Source: Christensenellaceae bacterium (GTDB lineage: Bacteria; Bacillota; Clostridia; Christensenellales; Aristaeellaceae). Taken from it: a DNA stretch of 40,834 bases. The notes under the pieces are model-generated. The model was not told the DNA's origin. It was given only the letters and a program-made list of their open reading frames with translations, and did not search any database. Both the position numbers and the translations under genes were made by a program. Below, piece after piece: positions 1 to 8,279 of the stretch (its first letter is position 1; every line of letters begins with the position of its first letter). The DNA is taken from contig JAAYRU010000058.1 in the NCBI GenBank assembly GCA_012518615.1, positions 1 to 40,834 of the forward strand, given 5' to 3'.

Positions 1-281
1 CCCACTTCTACGGCGAAGTATACGTACTTACCAAGGAAGAGGGCGGAAGGCATACACCTTTCTTCAACGGCTACCGTCCGCAGTTCTACTTCCGCACAAC
101 TGACGTTACCGGCTCCATCAGCCTACCCGAAGGCGTAGAGATGGTAATGCCCGGCGATAACGTACAGATGGAAGTTCAGCTAATCACCCCGATAGCTATA
201 GAGCAGGGTCTCCGCTTCGCCATAAGGGAAGGCGGCCACACAGTAGGCGCAGGCGCTGTCGCAAAGGTTATCGAAGACTAA
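1..281 (+). CDS. tuf: Elongation factor Tu, C-terminal part (5' truncated by window)
   Basis: The reading frame is open from the first full codon at 3 to TAA at 279-281 and gives about 92 residues of EF-Tu domain 3. It contains the family-typical [25 protein letters not shown] and [16 protein letters not shown] segments. EF-Tu is the GTPase that delivers aminoacyl-tRNA to the ribosome; the GTPase domain lies outside the window. rpmG starts 21 bases downstream with no terminator between, so the translation-factor gene probably reads into the secE-nusG-rplKA group. Identity is certain; only the 3' end is present. Confidence 0.97.
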   Translation, partial: HFYGEVYVLTKEEGGRHTPFFNGYRPQFYFRTTDVTGSISLPEGVEMVMPGDNVQMEVQLITPIAIEQGLRFAIREGGHTVGAGAVAKVIED

Positions 282-302
282 TCATAGAAACGAGGTGCCA
301 AA

Positions 303-467
303 ATGGCTGTTAAAGGCGCAAGGGCTAATATAGTGCTGGCTTGCCAAGAGTGCAAGCAGCGCAATTACCCCACCGTTAAAAACAAGAAAAACTCCCCCGA
401 CAGGCTTGAAATGAACAAATATTGCCGTTTCTGCCGCAAACATACCGCACATAGGGAAACGAGGTAA
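303..467 (+). CDS. rpmG: 50S ribosomal protein L33
   Basis: A 54-residue protein, the normal L33 length, too short for most ORF filters. It has two CxxC pairs (CQEC near residues 14-17 and CRFC near 42-45), so it is the zinc-binding (C+) form. The start ATG at 303 is preceded by a GAGG ribosome site in the sequence after tuf. It ends at TAA 465-467, only three bases before secE, and the secE ribosome site overlaps the end of this gene. The order tuf-rpmG-secE-nusG is the classical bacterial arrangement. No tRNA-Trp lies between rpmG and secE, as is seen in some Bacillota. Confidence 0.95.
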   Translation: MAVKGARANIVLACQECKQRNYPTVKNKKNSPDRLEMNKYCRFCRKHTAHRETR

Positions 468-470
468 GCC

Positions 471-758
471 ATGTCTGAGGGAAAGAAACTTAAAAAGGCG
501 AATAAGAAAGCTGTGGAGAAGAAAAAAGAATTAAGCTTCTTTGAAAAAGTGCTTAACTTCTTCAAGCGCTTACCAAAGCTTATAGTGTCGCCCTTTAAAA
601 ACACCTGGAGAGAGCTTAAGAAGGTAACTTGGCCAAGCAGGGAAAACCTGTTCCAATACACTGGTATAGTACTTGCTTTCATGGCATTCATGGGGCTAGT
701 AATAGGCTTGCTTGACCTTGGCGCATCTAAGCTCATCGCCAGGATAATCGGCTCCTGA
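471..758 (+). CDS. secE: Preprotein translocase subunit SecE
   Basis: A 95-residue single-span SecE of the short Gram-positive type. A lysine-rich N-terminal stretch (residues 5-25) is followed by the amphipathic conserved region with WRELKKVTWPSRE around residues 46-58, then one hydrophobic transmembrane helix at about 63-83. SecE clamps SecY in the inner-membrane translocon. It lies between rpmG and nusG with gaps of 3 and 10 bases, so the three are surely co-transcribed. Confidence 0.95.
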   Translation: MSEGKKLKKANKKAVEKKKELSFFEKVLNFFKRLPKLIVSPFKNTWRELKKVTWPSRENLFQYTGIVLAFMAFMGLVIGLLDLGASKLIARIIGS

Positions 759-768
759 GGATATAATA

Positions 769-1302
769 ATGTCCGAAAAAACTCCGCAGGCACTCTGGTA
801 TGTGGTGCACACCTATTCAGGCTATGAAAACAAGGTAAAGGACAACCTCGAAAAGGCTGCCGAAAACCAACATATGCAGCACCTAATACAGGAAGTGCAG
901 GTGCCTATTGAAGAAGTAGTCGAAATTAGAGACGGCAAGCGCAAGGTAAAGCAACATAAAACCTTCCCCGGTTATGTGCTTGTTAAAATGGTAATAACCA
1001 GCGACAGCTGGTACGTGGTTCGCAACACTAGGGGCGTTACAGGCTTTGTAGGTCCTGAAAGCAAGCCCGTACCCTTAAGCGAAGAAGAAGTAGAGCATAT
1101 GCTCTCCCGCCGCCCGCAGGCAGAAGCCTGCAAAATGGTGGTGGGCGAAGAAGTGCGTATTACCGAAGGTCCGCTTGTAAACTTCACAGGCACTGTAGAA
1201 TCCATAGACATAGAACATGGCAAAATGCAAGTTAAAGTTAAGATGTTCCTTGGGCGGGAACTTCAGGTAGAGATTGAGCTCTCCCAAGCGGAGAAGCTCT
1301 AG
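769..1302 (+). CDS. nusG: Transcription termination/antitermination protein NusG
   Basis: A 177-residue protein of the usual bacterial NusG length. The N-terminal NGN domain begins WYVVHTYSGYENKV and binds the RNA polymerase clamp. The C-terminal KOW domain (about residues 125-175, with EEVRITEGPLVNFTGTV) contacts NusE/S10 or Rho. The ATG at 769 follows a GAGGATAT ribosome site ten bases after secE. It is the last gene before the L1-operator leader of rplK, so transcription of rplKA may come both from upstream and from its own leader region. Confidence 0.97.
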   Translation: MSEKTPQALWYVVHTYSGYENKVKDNLEKAAENQHMQHLIQEVQVPIEEVVEIRDGKRKVKQHKTFPGYVLVKMVITSDSWYVVRNTRGVTGFVGPESKPVPLSEEEVEHMLSRRPQAEACKMVVGEEVRITEGPLVNFTGTVESIDIEHGKMQVKVKMFLGRELQVEIELSQAEKL

Positions 1303-1310
1303 CCCAAAAT

Positions 1311-1339
1311 GTGGGAGGCGTTAAGCGCCGACATACCAC
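1311..1339 (+). promoter_or_regulatory. L1-binding autoregulatory site in the rplK leader mRNA
   Basis: In the nusG-rplK gap the RNA can fold as an outer stem GTGG (1311-1314) with CCAC (1336-1339) and an inner stem GGCG (1317-1320) with CGCC (1326-1329). They are separated by an asymmetric internal loop. The strands GTGGGAGGC and ATACCAC reproduce the two sides of the L1-binding region of 23S rRNA (GGTGGGAGGCTTTGAAG and AAATACCACC in E. coli). L1 repressing the L11-L1 mRNA through such a mimic is established. The assignment here is by sequence resemblance and position, 22 bases before the rplK start. Confidence 0.8.
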
Positions 1340-1360
1340 TATTATAGGAGGTGCCACAAG

Positions 1361-1786
1361 ATGGCAAAAAAAGTAGTCGCAATGATAAAACTACAGGTGC
1401 CTGCCGGCAAGGCAACGCCTGCGCCGCCAATAGGTCCTGCTTTAGGTCAGCACGGTGTAAACATTCCCGGCTTCTGTAAGGAATTTAACGCCCGTACCGC
1501 TAAGGATATAGGCCTTATAATACCTGTTGTTATTACCGTTTACGCTGATAGGTCGTTTACCTTTATCACAAAGACACCGCCGGTTCCCGTGCTTATAAAA
1601 AAGGCGCTGGGCATAGAGAGCGGTTCCGCAGAGCCTAACAAGGTAAAGGTAGCCAAGCTCACCAAAGAGCAGGTGCGCGAAATCGCAACCGTAAAAATGC
1701 CGGATATAAACGCCGCAAACATTGAAAGCGCAATGCGTATGGTTGCAGGCACGGCACGCAGCATGGGCGTAACAGTAGAAGAATAA
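1361..1786 (+). CDS. rplK: 50S ribosomal protein L11
   Basis: A 141-residue L11 of exact family length. The N-terminal domain has the proline-rich [22 protein letters not shown] stretch that contacts the thiopeptide/GTPase-associated centre. The C-terminal rRNA-binding domain ends [12 protein letters not shown]. The start ATG at 1361 has a near-perfect AGGAGGTG ribosome site at 1347-1354. It is followed by rplA after a 45-base gap holding a second strong ribosome site. Its leader carries the L1 operator, so rplKA is expected to respond to free L1. Confidence 0.98.
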   Translation: MAKKVVAMIKLQVPAGKATPAPPIGPALGQHGVNIPGFCKEFNARTAKDIGLIIPVVITVYADRSFTFITKTPPVPVLIKKALGIESGSAEPNKVKVAKLTKEQVREIATVKMPDINAANIESAMRMVAGTARSMGVTVEE

Positions 1787-1831
1787 TAATTTGTGGAAGG
1801 CATTACGCCGATATCACCACAGGAGGTTAAT

Positions 1832-2521
1832 ATGAAACACGGCAAGAGATATTTAGAAAGCTTAAAGCTTGTTGAAAAACATAAGCAGTATGACCCTGAA
1901 GAGGCTGTAGCGCTTGTAAAGCAAACAGGCAAGGCTAAGTTCGACGAAACTGTAGAAGTTTCTATACGCCTTGGCGTAGACCCCCGCCATGCAGACCAGC
2001 AGGTACGCGGCACAGTAATACTGCCCCACGGCACAGGCAAAAAAGTAAGAGTGCTTGTATTCGCAAAAGGCGAAAAGGCTGAAGAAGCAAAAGCTGCTGG
2101 CGCAGACTATGTAGGCGACCAAGATTTAGTAGATAAAATCAAAAACGAAAACTGGTTCGACTTTGATGTCGCCGTCGCCACACCCGATATGATGGGCGTA
2201 GTAGGCAGGATTGGGCGCATATTAGGACCTAAGGGACTTATGCCAAACCCCAAGGCAGGCACTGTTGCCCAAGATGTAGCCAAAGCGATTGAAGAAATTA
2301 AAGCAGGTAAAGTTGAATACCGCATAGATAAAAGCGCAATCGCACATGTACCGATAGGCAAGGTATCATTCACAGAGGAACAGCTTCAAGAAAACTTAAG
2401 CACACTTATGGCAGCCGTAATACGCGCTAAGCCCGCCACTTCAAAAGGCACATATATCCGTTCGCTTTATGTAAGCAGCACTATGGGCCCCGGAATTAGA
2501 ATTAATCCTATGAAATTCTAA
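1832..2521 (+). CDS. rplA: 50S ribosomal protein L1
   Basis: A 229-residue L1, the usual size, with the diagnostic [21 protein letters not shown] signature around residues 125-145. The ATG at 1832 is chosen because AGGAGG lies at 1821-1826; an in-frame GTG at 1793 has no ribosome site and would add a non-conserved leader. L1 binds the mobile stalk of 23S rRNA and represses its own mRNA, and its predicted site lies upstream of rplK. rplJ and rplL, which commonly follow, are absent: a terminator begins 22 bases after the stop. Confidence 0.98.
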   Translation: MKHGKRYLESLKLVEKHKQYDPEEAVALVKQTGKAKFDETVEVSIRLGVDPRHADQQVRGTVILPHGTGKKVRVLVFAKGEKAEEAKAAGADYVGDQDLVDKIKNENWFDFDVAVATPDMMGVVGRIGRILGPKGLMPNPKAGTVAQDVAKAIEEIKAGKVEYRIDKSAIAHVPIGKVSFTEEQLQENLSTLMAAVIRAKPATSKGTYIRSLYVSSTMGPGIRINPMKF

Positions 2522-2542
2522 TTACAATTTACAGAAAATATT

Positions 2543-2577
2543 AACCGCCGCTAGGTTTAAACTTGTGGCGGTTTTTT
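2543..2577 (+). terminator. Intrinsic terminator after rplA
   Basis: AACCGCC (2543-2549) pairs perfectly with GGCGGTT (2567-2573), and the stem can extend by a G-U and a C-G pair. A run of Ts at 2572-2577 follows. It ends the rplKA transcript. On the other strand the same hairpin may end the convergent MFS gene, with a poorer T tract. Confidence 0.85.
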
Positions 2578-2602
2578 GTGTATATCTATTGCTTATGCTT
2601 GA

Positions 2603-3904
2603 CTAATCCTTTTGAATATTCCCCTCTCTTTTCAATTTGTGTAAATCCCTATTATTTGCTAGGAACACCGCCAATACCATAAGCATAAATCCCTCTAAAA
2701 TGATGTATAGACCTATTCCCCTGCCGCTGCCAACACCTATTATGCGCCCTATAGAACTTGCAAGTGCTCCGCCTTCTTGAAGCAAGGGGCGGAATATAAA
2801 ATCCGCCAAAAAGCCTGAAAGCGCATAGGCAAATACATATCCAAGCTGTGATATAGTGCCTATTATGCCAAACACACGACCTTGCAAACTGTTTGGTATG
2901 TTTACGCGTATTAAATAATCGGCAATGGAATTCATAAAGGGCAGTGTCATAAAAAACACGAAGCCGGATAGAGTAATCAATAATACTTGTTCTTTAGCGC
3001 CAAAACCAACCATGCCAATACCCGATATAAAAACAGAAAGACTTAGTATTTTAATCTTATTCCCCCTTATTTCCCTCATACCAAGGTAGAGCGAGCTTAC
3101 TACCATACCTAAAGCTGCAATTGTAAGCATTATGCTTAGGGTTTTTGCGTCTGTAAAGGATAATATTAGCGGTGTTGAAAGCTCCTGTATAGAACCTAGC
3201 ATAAATGTTAATAGCGTTAAAAAGAGTACCAAAACTTTAATTCCCGAATTGTTTTTTATGGCTGCAAAACCTTGGCGCAGGCTCTCTGTGTACGCTTCAT
3301 TCTTTGGCGTTTCCTTTGCTTTTAACCCTTTGGAAATATATATAACAGCGCCTATTGTGCTGAAAATTGTAAAAAGGTCAATATATAGCACCGCTTCAAG
3401 TCCGCCGCGCGCCATTACAAAGCTTGTAATTATGGGAGATATTAAAAACCTAGCTGCGCCTGCAAGCTGCAAAAGTCCGCTAGCTTTTGTGTACTCCTCC
3501 TCGTTTAGCATGTCCGACACGGTTGCTTTTGCCGCAGGTTCTATCATGCTGGAAAATAGAGCAGACACAAATACACCGCAGCCAATAAGCATTATATTGC
3601 TATCCGCAAAATACAGCGAAAAAAGTATAAGCATAATGCCAAGGCTTGAAAGCCCGTCGCCCAGTACCATCATTTTCCTGCGGTCAAACCTATCTGCAAG
3701 CGTGCCCGCAAAAGGACCTGAAAGAATAGTAGGAAGGAAAGCAACTAGGCTAATCATAGATTTTATAAAGGCGGAGTCCGTTTTTTGGAATATATAAATA
3801 CCTATTGCAAAGGATGTCATTCCGCTGCCAATGGCTGCAATAAGGCTTGCAAGCCGGAATATTAAGAACCTTTTGTTTTTTATAATATTATTATCTTTTT
3901 CCAT
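2603..3904 (-). CDS. Major facilitator superfamily efflux transporter
   Basis: A 433-residue polytopic protein with about twelve hydrophobic segments. Loop 2-3 carries an MFS motif-A variant (GTLADRFDRRKMM, near residues 73-85), as in the drug-efflux DHA branch and its macrolide-export relatives. The substrate cannot be told from sequence. ATG at 3904 is preferred over the in-frame TTG at 3910; it overlaps the end of the upstream tetR-type gene by 14 bases, implying translational coupling. The pair is a typical regulator-pump operon, so the TetR protein probably represses the pump. Confidence 0.85.
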   Translation of the reverse strand: MEKDNNIIKNKRFLIFRLASLIAAIGSGMTSFAIGIYIFQKTDSAFIKSMISLVAFLPTILSGPFAGTLADRFDRRKMMVLGDGLSSLGIMLILFSLYFADSNIMLIGCGVFVSALFSSMIEPAAKATVSDMLNEEEYTKASGLLQLAGAARFLISPIITSFVMARGGLEAVLYIDLFTIFSTIGAVIYISKGLKAKETPKNEAYTESLRQGFAAIKNNSGIKVLVLFLTLLTFMLGSIQELSTPLILSFTDAKTLSIMLTIAALGMVVSSLYLGMREIRGNKIKILSLSVFISGIGMVGFGAKEQVLLITLSGFVFFMTLPFMNSIADYLIRVNIPNSLQGRVFGIIGTISQLGYVFAYALSGFLADFIFRPLLQEGGALASSIGRIIGVGSGRGIGLYIILEGFMLMVLAVFLANNRDLHKLKREGNIQKD

Positions 3905-4508
3905 ATGCAATAGCCTCTACAAAGGGATAGAAGGCGCCTTCTTCAGCACCCAACATACGCTCAATATTATGCATAAGCGCAATAAGTCTATTTACGCTTT
4001 CTTCTTCGCTCATCTCGATAAAATCGCCGTCAAATACCAGCGAAGTATAGGCAACCAACATTTCCATGCATTCGTAAGGGTATTTTGCACTAAAAACCCC
4101 TTCCTTATTGCCATCTTCAATAATTTGGGCGAGTATATCGGGAAACGTTGCCAGCATTTCCTTTTGAACTTTTTGATGGAGCAATATGTTGTCGGGGCTA
4201 TTTAAATGCTCAAGTATAACATGGTCAGAACTGTCGCTTACATTTATAGATAATACGGTTTTAAGTATACGCTCCATTACGGGAATGGATTTATCCTGCG
4301 CTATTTCCCTTGCGCGCCTGTAAATATCAGCGCTTAGCTTTTCAACAAGGGCGTCAAGTATGGCTTCCTTGCTTTCAAAATGATGGTACAGAGTACCCCT
4401 AGATATGCCCACCGCGCGCGCAATATCGTTTGTGGAAGTGTTTATAAGACCCTTTTCATTTATTAGCCTTCTTGTAACATCCAGTATCTCATTTTTTCTG
4501 TTATCCAT
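3891..4508 (-). CDS. TetR/AcrR-family transcriptional regulator
   Basis: A 205-residue protein with an N-terminal TetR DNA-binding domain: TSTNDIARAVGISRGTLYHHF spans the helix-turn-helix at about residues 24-45, followed by the usual KEAILDALV helix. The variable C-terminal half (about 60-195) would hold the ligand pocket. The MFS gene follows with an overlap. A palindrome between the promoter and this start is a likely operator, which would make the operon autorepressed. The inducing ligand is unknown. Confidence 0.92.
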   Translation of the reverse strand: MDNRKNEILDVTRRLINEKGLINTSTNDIARAVGISRGTLYHHFESKEAILDALVEKLSADIYRRAREIAQDKSIPVMERILKTVLSINVSDSSDHVILEHLNSPDNILLHQKVQKEMLATFPDILAQIIEDGNKEGVFSAKYPYECMEMLVAYTSLVFDGDFIEMSEEESVNRLIALMHNIERMLGAEEGAFYPFVEAIAYGKR

Positions 4509-4525
4509 AATACAACTCCTTTAAC

Positions 4526-4584
4526 CAGCCTCTCGACAGGCTGCCGGTCGGCTATATTTTGCCATATATTTTTTATATTGTCAA
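4526..4584 (-). promoter_or_regulatory. Promoter and candidate operator of the tetR-MFS operon
   Basis: On the minus strand TTGACA (4579-4584) is followed after 17 bases by CAAAAT (4556-4561), a 4/6 match to the -10 consensus. Downstream of it lies a perfect inverted repeat, CAGCCT (4526-4531) and AGGCTG (4538-4543) with a 6-base spacer, placed between the expected transcription start and the ribosome site. That is where a TetR-family repressor would block transcription. The promoter is seen; the operator role is inferred. Confidence 0.6.
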
Positions 4585-4769
4585 TATTTTTTATATGCTA
4601 AACTCTAAAAAGCTTGTAATTTATAGATTATCGCACAGAATTATAAGCACAATGAAAATCTTAGTGAATGTTACAGTTATAGACAGTGGTGAAAATTTAA
4701 ATTATAATATAATTGTTAAGTTAGGTTACACTTATAGGAAACCACATTGCCAAGCAAGGAGGGAATATT

Positions 4770-5915
4770 TTGAAAGCGCTTAAAATAATACTGATAATTA
4801 TAGCTACTCTTGCAGCTTTAGTTGCGATTTATGCTTATAGGAATATGAATTATGACTATCTAAACACAAACTTTATGGAAAAGACGGGTGAGAAGCTCGG
4901 CTTTATAGAAAAACAGGCAGTTTTATATGACGGCTCCGTGCTAAACTATGGAGAGGGTCCTTCAAACGGTCCTCCGCTTCTATTGCTGCATGGTCAACAG
5001 ACTACATGGAAGGACTATGCAAAGGTTTTACCTGACCTATCTAAGGAGTTTCACATTTTTGCCGTGGATTATTACGGGCATGGCAAATCCAGCAAAGATA
5101 CATCTAAATACAAGGCAAACATAATAGGGCAGGATTTAATATGGTTTATGGATAATGTTATAAAAGAGCCTGCATATGTTACGGGGCATTCTTCAGGCGC
5201 GCTGCTTTCAGCATGGCTTGGCGCAAATAACCCAGAGAATGTAATTGGGCTTATACTGGAAGACGGGCCTTTTTTCTCCACAGAAAATGGCAGGGCTGAA
5301 AATACATTCGCTTACAAAGGCTTTGAAAATATACACAATTACTTAAACCAACAAGAGATAGACAGTTACACGCATTACAGCCTGCTATACGACCCTATGA
5401 TAGATTTAATCAACAAGCAAGGGGGAGATATATGGGAAAAGTGGATAAAAACCCCTGCACTTAGCTACATGGAAAAACACCCGGGAGAAATTCCCCGCCT
5501 ATGGTTTTACCCGCCTAAAATTGGCGTAAACGCAATATTTGAGCTTACCCGCAATATGCAAGACGGTACAGGCGACTACGACCTGTATTTCGGCAATACC
5601 TTCTATGATTTTACTTGGTTTGATGGCTTTAATCAGGAGGAAACGCTCAAAAAAATAATGGCTCCTACCCTTGTTATGCAGGTAAACCCAAGCAAAGACA
5701 CCGCTCCCAGCTACTACGATAAAGACGGCATGTTGCTTTCAGCCATGGATAGGGAAGACTCAAAAAAGGTATGCAGCCTAATAAAAAATAGCCAATATAT
5801 AACTGGCTTTAATTCCATGCACGACATACACGCAGACTGCCCCAAGCAATTTGTAGATGCAGTGCTCAATTTCAAAAAACAGGTAGAAACAGGTACATTT
5901 GCACCGGATAAATAA
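4770..5915 (+). CDS. Membrane-anchored alpha/beta-fold hydrolase
   Basis: A 381-residue protein starting at TTG 4770, chosen because AAGGAGGG at 4756-4763 is correctly spaced. Residues 4-23 form one hydrophobic N-terminal segment, a signal anchor or uncleaved signal peptide. The rest is an alpha/beta hydrolase: an HG oxyanion motif near 74-75, a nucleophile elbow GHSSG at 139-143 with Ser141, and a candidate catalytic His in SMHDIHAD near 350. The catalytic domain would face outside. The substrate (ester, lactone or amide) cannot be deduced. It is divergent from the tetR-MFS pair and appears to be transcribed alone. Confidence 0.82.
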   Translation: MKALKIILIIIATLAALVAIYAYRNMNYDYLNTNFMEKTGEKLGFIEKQAVLYDGSVLNYGEGPSNGPPLLLLHGQQTTWKDYAKVLPDLSKEFHIFAVDYYGHGKSSKDTSKYKANIIGQDLIWFMDNVIKEPAYVTGHSSGALLSAWLGANNPENVIGLILEDGPFFSTENGRAENTFAYKGFENIHNYLNQQEIDSYTHYSLLYDPMIDLINKQGGDIWEKWIKTPALSYMEKHPGEIPRLWFYPPKIGVNAIFELTRNMQDGTGDYDLYFGNTFYDFTWFDGFNQEETLKKIMAPTLVMQVNPSKDTAPSYYDKDGMLLSAMDREDSKKVCSLIKNSQYITGFNSMHDIHADCPKQFVDAVLNFKKQVETGTFAPDK

Positions 5916-5995
5916 TGCAATAAAATGGCAGAAAACAATGGGTTTTCCCTATGCTAAGGCAATATTGTTTTTATAGTTAAAGTTTATTAAAAGAC

Positions 5996-6031
5996 AAAGC
6001 CGCCAAATTCTATTTTTAGTTTGACGGCTTT
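5996..6031. terminator. Bidirectional terminator between hydrolase and typA
   Basis: AAAGCCG (5996-6002) pairs perfectly with CGGCTTT (6025-6031). The stem continues past one mismatch with CAAA (6004-6007) and TTTG (6020-6023). It sits between the convergent 3' ends of the hydrolase gene and typA. T tracts are short on both sides, so efficiency is uncertain. Confidence 0.65.
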
Positions 6032-6041
6032 TAATACTCTA

Positions 6042-7862
6042 TCACTTGTTTTTATTTCCCATTTTCATACGCATATTATGGTCTAATATACGCTTTCTCA
6101 TCCTAAGGCTTTGGGGGGTTACTTCGAGCAGTTCATCATCGTCTATAAATTCCAAACATTCTTCAAGCGATAATATATGCATACCCACAAGCCTTAAAGA
6201 ATCTTCAGACGCAGCTGCATTGCGCACATTGGTTATATGCTTTTTACGGCATATGTTTATTACTATATCTTCGCCCCTGTTAGACCTGCCGCATATCATA
6301 CCCGCATATACGGGAGTTTGAGGGGGAATAAAAAGCGTACCCCTATCCTGCGCGCCGAAAAGCCCGTACTGCGTGCTTTCACCAGTTTCATAACACACAA
6401 GCGCTCCTTCATTGCGCTGAGGTATATCACCATGCATAGGCTCATACCTTTCAAACACTGCGGCAAGTATGCCCTCGCCCCTTGTGTCTGTTAAAAATTC
6501 GCTTCTATAACCAAGAAGACCCCTTGCGGGTATAATAAACTCCATACGAACGCGCTCACTGCCGTGCATACTTTCAAGGGTGCCGCGCCGCCTGCCTAGT
6601 TTCTCTATAACTGCGCCTACATGCGCCTGCGGCACATCTATATGCAAACGCTCCATCGGCTCGCACAATTCGCCATCTATAATTTTGGTGATAACCTTGG
6701 GGCGGCTCACCTGAAATTCATAGCCTTGCCTGCGCATATTTTCTATTAGAACAGAAAGGTGTAGCTCTCCCCTTCCGGATACTACAAAGCTGTCGGGCGT
6801 TTCGCCCTCTGTTACTTTTAGGCTTACATCGCTCTCGGCTTCTCTAAAAAGCCTTGCCCTAAGGTGGCGGCTTGTAACAAGGCTGCCTTCCCTAGCCGCA
6901 AAGGGGCTGTCGTTTACTGAAAATGTCATAGATACAGTAGGCTCGCCTATAGATACAAAAGGCAGCGCTTCGGGCTTATCCGCAGCGCATATTGTATCGC
7001 CTATAGAAATATCTGAAAGCCCTGATATAGCCACTATATCCCCCATGTACGCGCTATCTACTTTTAGCTTCGTAAGCCCATCAAACACGCTTAAATCTAT
7101 AAGCTTAAAGGGGGTATGTTCCTCTGGCTTTTGCATGTTTACGCGTACAAGGCTTTCGCTTGCGTCTATTTCTCCCCGCATTATGCGGCCTATACCTATC
7201 CTGCCTACATAGTCGTTATAATCTATTGTGGATATTAATAACTGCAGCGGCGCTTCCACATCACCCACGGGCGCGGGTACATATTTAAGTATAGCGTCAA
7301 ACAGAGGGCTCAAATCTTCGCCTTTTTTTTCTATATCAAAGGTAGCAGTACCAAGGCGCGCGGATACAAAGCACACAGGTATATCAAGCGTACTGTCGTC
7401 CGCCCCAAGGTCTATAAATAAATCCAGCAGTTCATCTACAACTTCTAGCGGTCTTGCGTCCTGCCTGTCTATTTTATTTATTACAGGCAGCACCTTAAGC
7501 TTTAAATCCAGCGCCTTTTTAAGCACAAAACGGGTCTGAGGCATGGGACCTTCAAAGCTGTCAATAAGCAGCAGCACCCCATCGGCTATTTTAAGCACGC
7601 GCTCCACTTCGCCCGAAAAATCGGCATGACCGGGGGTATCTATTATATTTATCTTCACGCCCTTGTAGTTTACCGCGGTGTTTTTAGCTAGTATGGTTAT
7701 GCCCCTCTCCCGCTCTATTGCGCCGGAATCCATAACCCTGTCATCTACATGCTGGTTTTGGTGGAAAACCCCGCTCTGCTTTAGCATTTGGTCTACTAGG
7801 CTGGTCTTTCCGTGGTCTACATGGGCAATTATCGCTATATTGCGTATGTCTTCTCGTTGCAT
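6042..7862 (-). CDS. typA: Ribosome-associated GTPase TypA/BipA
   Basis: A 606-residue translational GTPase of normal TypA length. G1 is AHVDHGKT at residues 13-20, G3 is DTPGHADF near 75-82 and G4 is NKID near 129-132. The BipA-specific C-terminal domain is present. TypA binds the 70S ribosome and assists 50S assembly, especially in cold or stress. ATG 7862 is chosen because AAGGAG precedes it; an in-frame GTG at 7868 overlaps that site. A good promoter lies about 150 bases upstream, with a terminator-like hairpin in between. Confidence 0.96.
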   Translation of the reverse strand: MQREDIRNIAIIAHVDHGKTSLVDQMLKQSGVFHQNQHVDDRVMDSGAIERERGITILAKNTAVNYKGVKINIIDTPGHADFSGEVERVLKIADGVLLLIDSFEGPMPQTRFVLKKALDLKLKVLPVINKIDRQDARPLEVVDELLDLFIDLGADDSTLDIPVCFVSARLGTATFDIEKKGEDLSPLFDAILKYVPAPVGDVEAPLQLLISTIDYNDYVGRIGIGRIMRGEIDASESLVRVNMQKPEEHTPFKLIDLSVFDGLTKLKVDSAYMGDIVAISGLSDISIGDTICAADKPEALPFVSIGEPTVSMTFSVNDSPFAAREGSLVTSRHLRARLFREAESDVSLKVTEGETPDSFVVSGRGELHLSVLIENMRRQGYEFQVSRPKVITKIIDGELCEPMERLHIDVPQAHVGAVIEKLGRRRGTLESMHGSERVRMEFIIPARGLLGYRSEFLTDTRGEGILAAVFERYEPMHGDIPQRNEGALVCYETGESTQYGLFGAQDRGTLFIPPQTPVYAGMICGRSNRGEDIVINICRKKHITNVRNAAASEDSLRLVGMHILSLEECLEFIDDDELLEVTPQSLRMRKRILDHNMRMKMGNKNK

Positions 7863-7937
7863 ATACACTCCTTAAAATAATAAAACAACGCAATAAATAT
7901 ATCGCATGGAGAGCATGTTGGCAAGTTTTATTTTGAA

Positions 7938-7965
7938 AAACCCCCGATGCTTTATACAGGGGTTT
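7938..7965 (-). terminator. Terminator-like hairpin in the typA leader
   Basis: Read on the minus strand, AAACCCC (7965-7959) pairs with GGGGTTT (7944-7938), and the following base run extends it to TTTTT. It lies inside the transcript from the predicted typA promoter at 8015-8043 and 76 bases before the typA start. It would therefore stop transcription before the gene unless relieved. A competing antiterminator stem was not convincingly found. Confidence 0.5.
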
Positions 7966-8014
7966 GTTTTGGGATTTTATATGTGCTTTTGTTATTTTGT
8001 TATGGTAAAAATCA

Positions 8015-8043
8015 ATATTATCGTTTGAGCAAAACAGTATCAA
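8015..8043 (-). promoter_or_regulatory. Predicted typA promoter
   Basis: On the minus strand TTGATA (8038-8043) and TAATAT (8015-8020) are separated by exactly 17 bases. This gives a leader of about 145 bases to the typA ATG at 7862. No other promoter as good was seen closer to the gene. Confidence 0.6.
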
Positions 8044-8151
8044 TCATATGTATGATCTTAGAGCCTTCGGGTAAAAACAAACGCCTATACAACCACTTTG
8101 CTATCAATAAATCAATAAATCATACTCACAAATACCTATCCATATGGATAG
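8043..8151. promoter_or_regulatory. Two palindromes in the typA/luxR-type divergent region
   Basis: The 417-base gap 7863-8279 holds no gene. Besides the typA leader it contains two perfect palindromes: ATCATATGTATGAT (8043-8056) and CTATCCATATGGATAG (8136-8151). The first abuts the -35 of the predicted typA promoter. The second lies 53 bases upstream of the -35 of the LuxR-type gene. CCTATCCTTT recurs at 8178-8187, and its exact reverse complement occurs at 9941-9950 upstream of the next gene. They are candidate operators for the neighbouring regulator; this is inference. Confidence 0.4.
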
Positions 8152-8203
8152 TGTTTCGAAAAAACAGAAAAATTCGCCCTATCCTTTAAGATAAATGGAA
8201 ATT

Positions 8204-8231
8204 TTGCCAAAATAAATTTGTATGATATAAT
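8204..8231 (+). promoter_or_regulatory. Predicted promoter of the LuxR-type gene
   Basis: TTGCCA (8204-8209) and a consensus TATAAT (8226-8231) are separated by 16 bases. The gene starts at 8280 behind a GGGAGG ribosome site, giving a leader of about 40 bases. Confidence 0.6.
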
Positions 8232-8279
8232 AATAATGAAAAATCCCCCTATAAACGGTTTTCATGGGAGGTAGCAGAT

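Noticed and set aside
1793..1831. Longer rplA start at GTG 1793
   Set aside because: No ribosome site; ATG 1832 has AGGAGG at ideal spacing and gives the standard 229-residue protein.
4559..4783. Small plus-strand frame before the hydrolase gene
   Set aside because: It overlaps the tetR promoter and hydrolase ribosome site, has no ribosome site of its own and shows no family resemblance.
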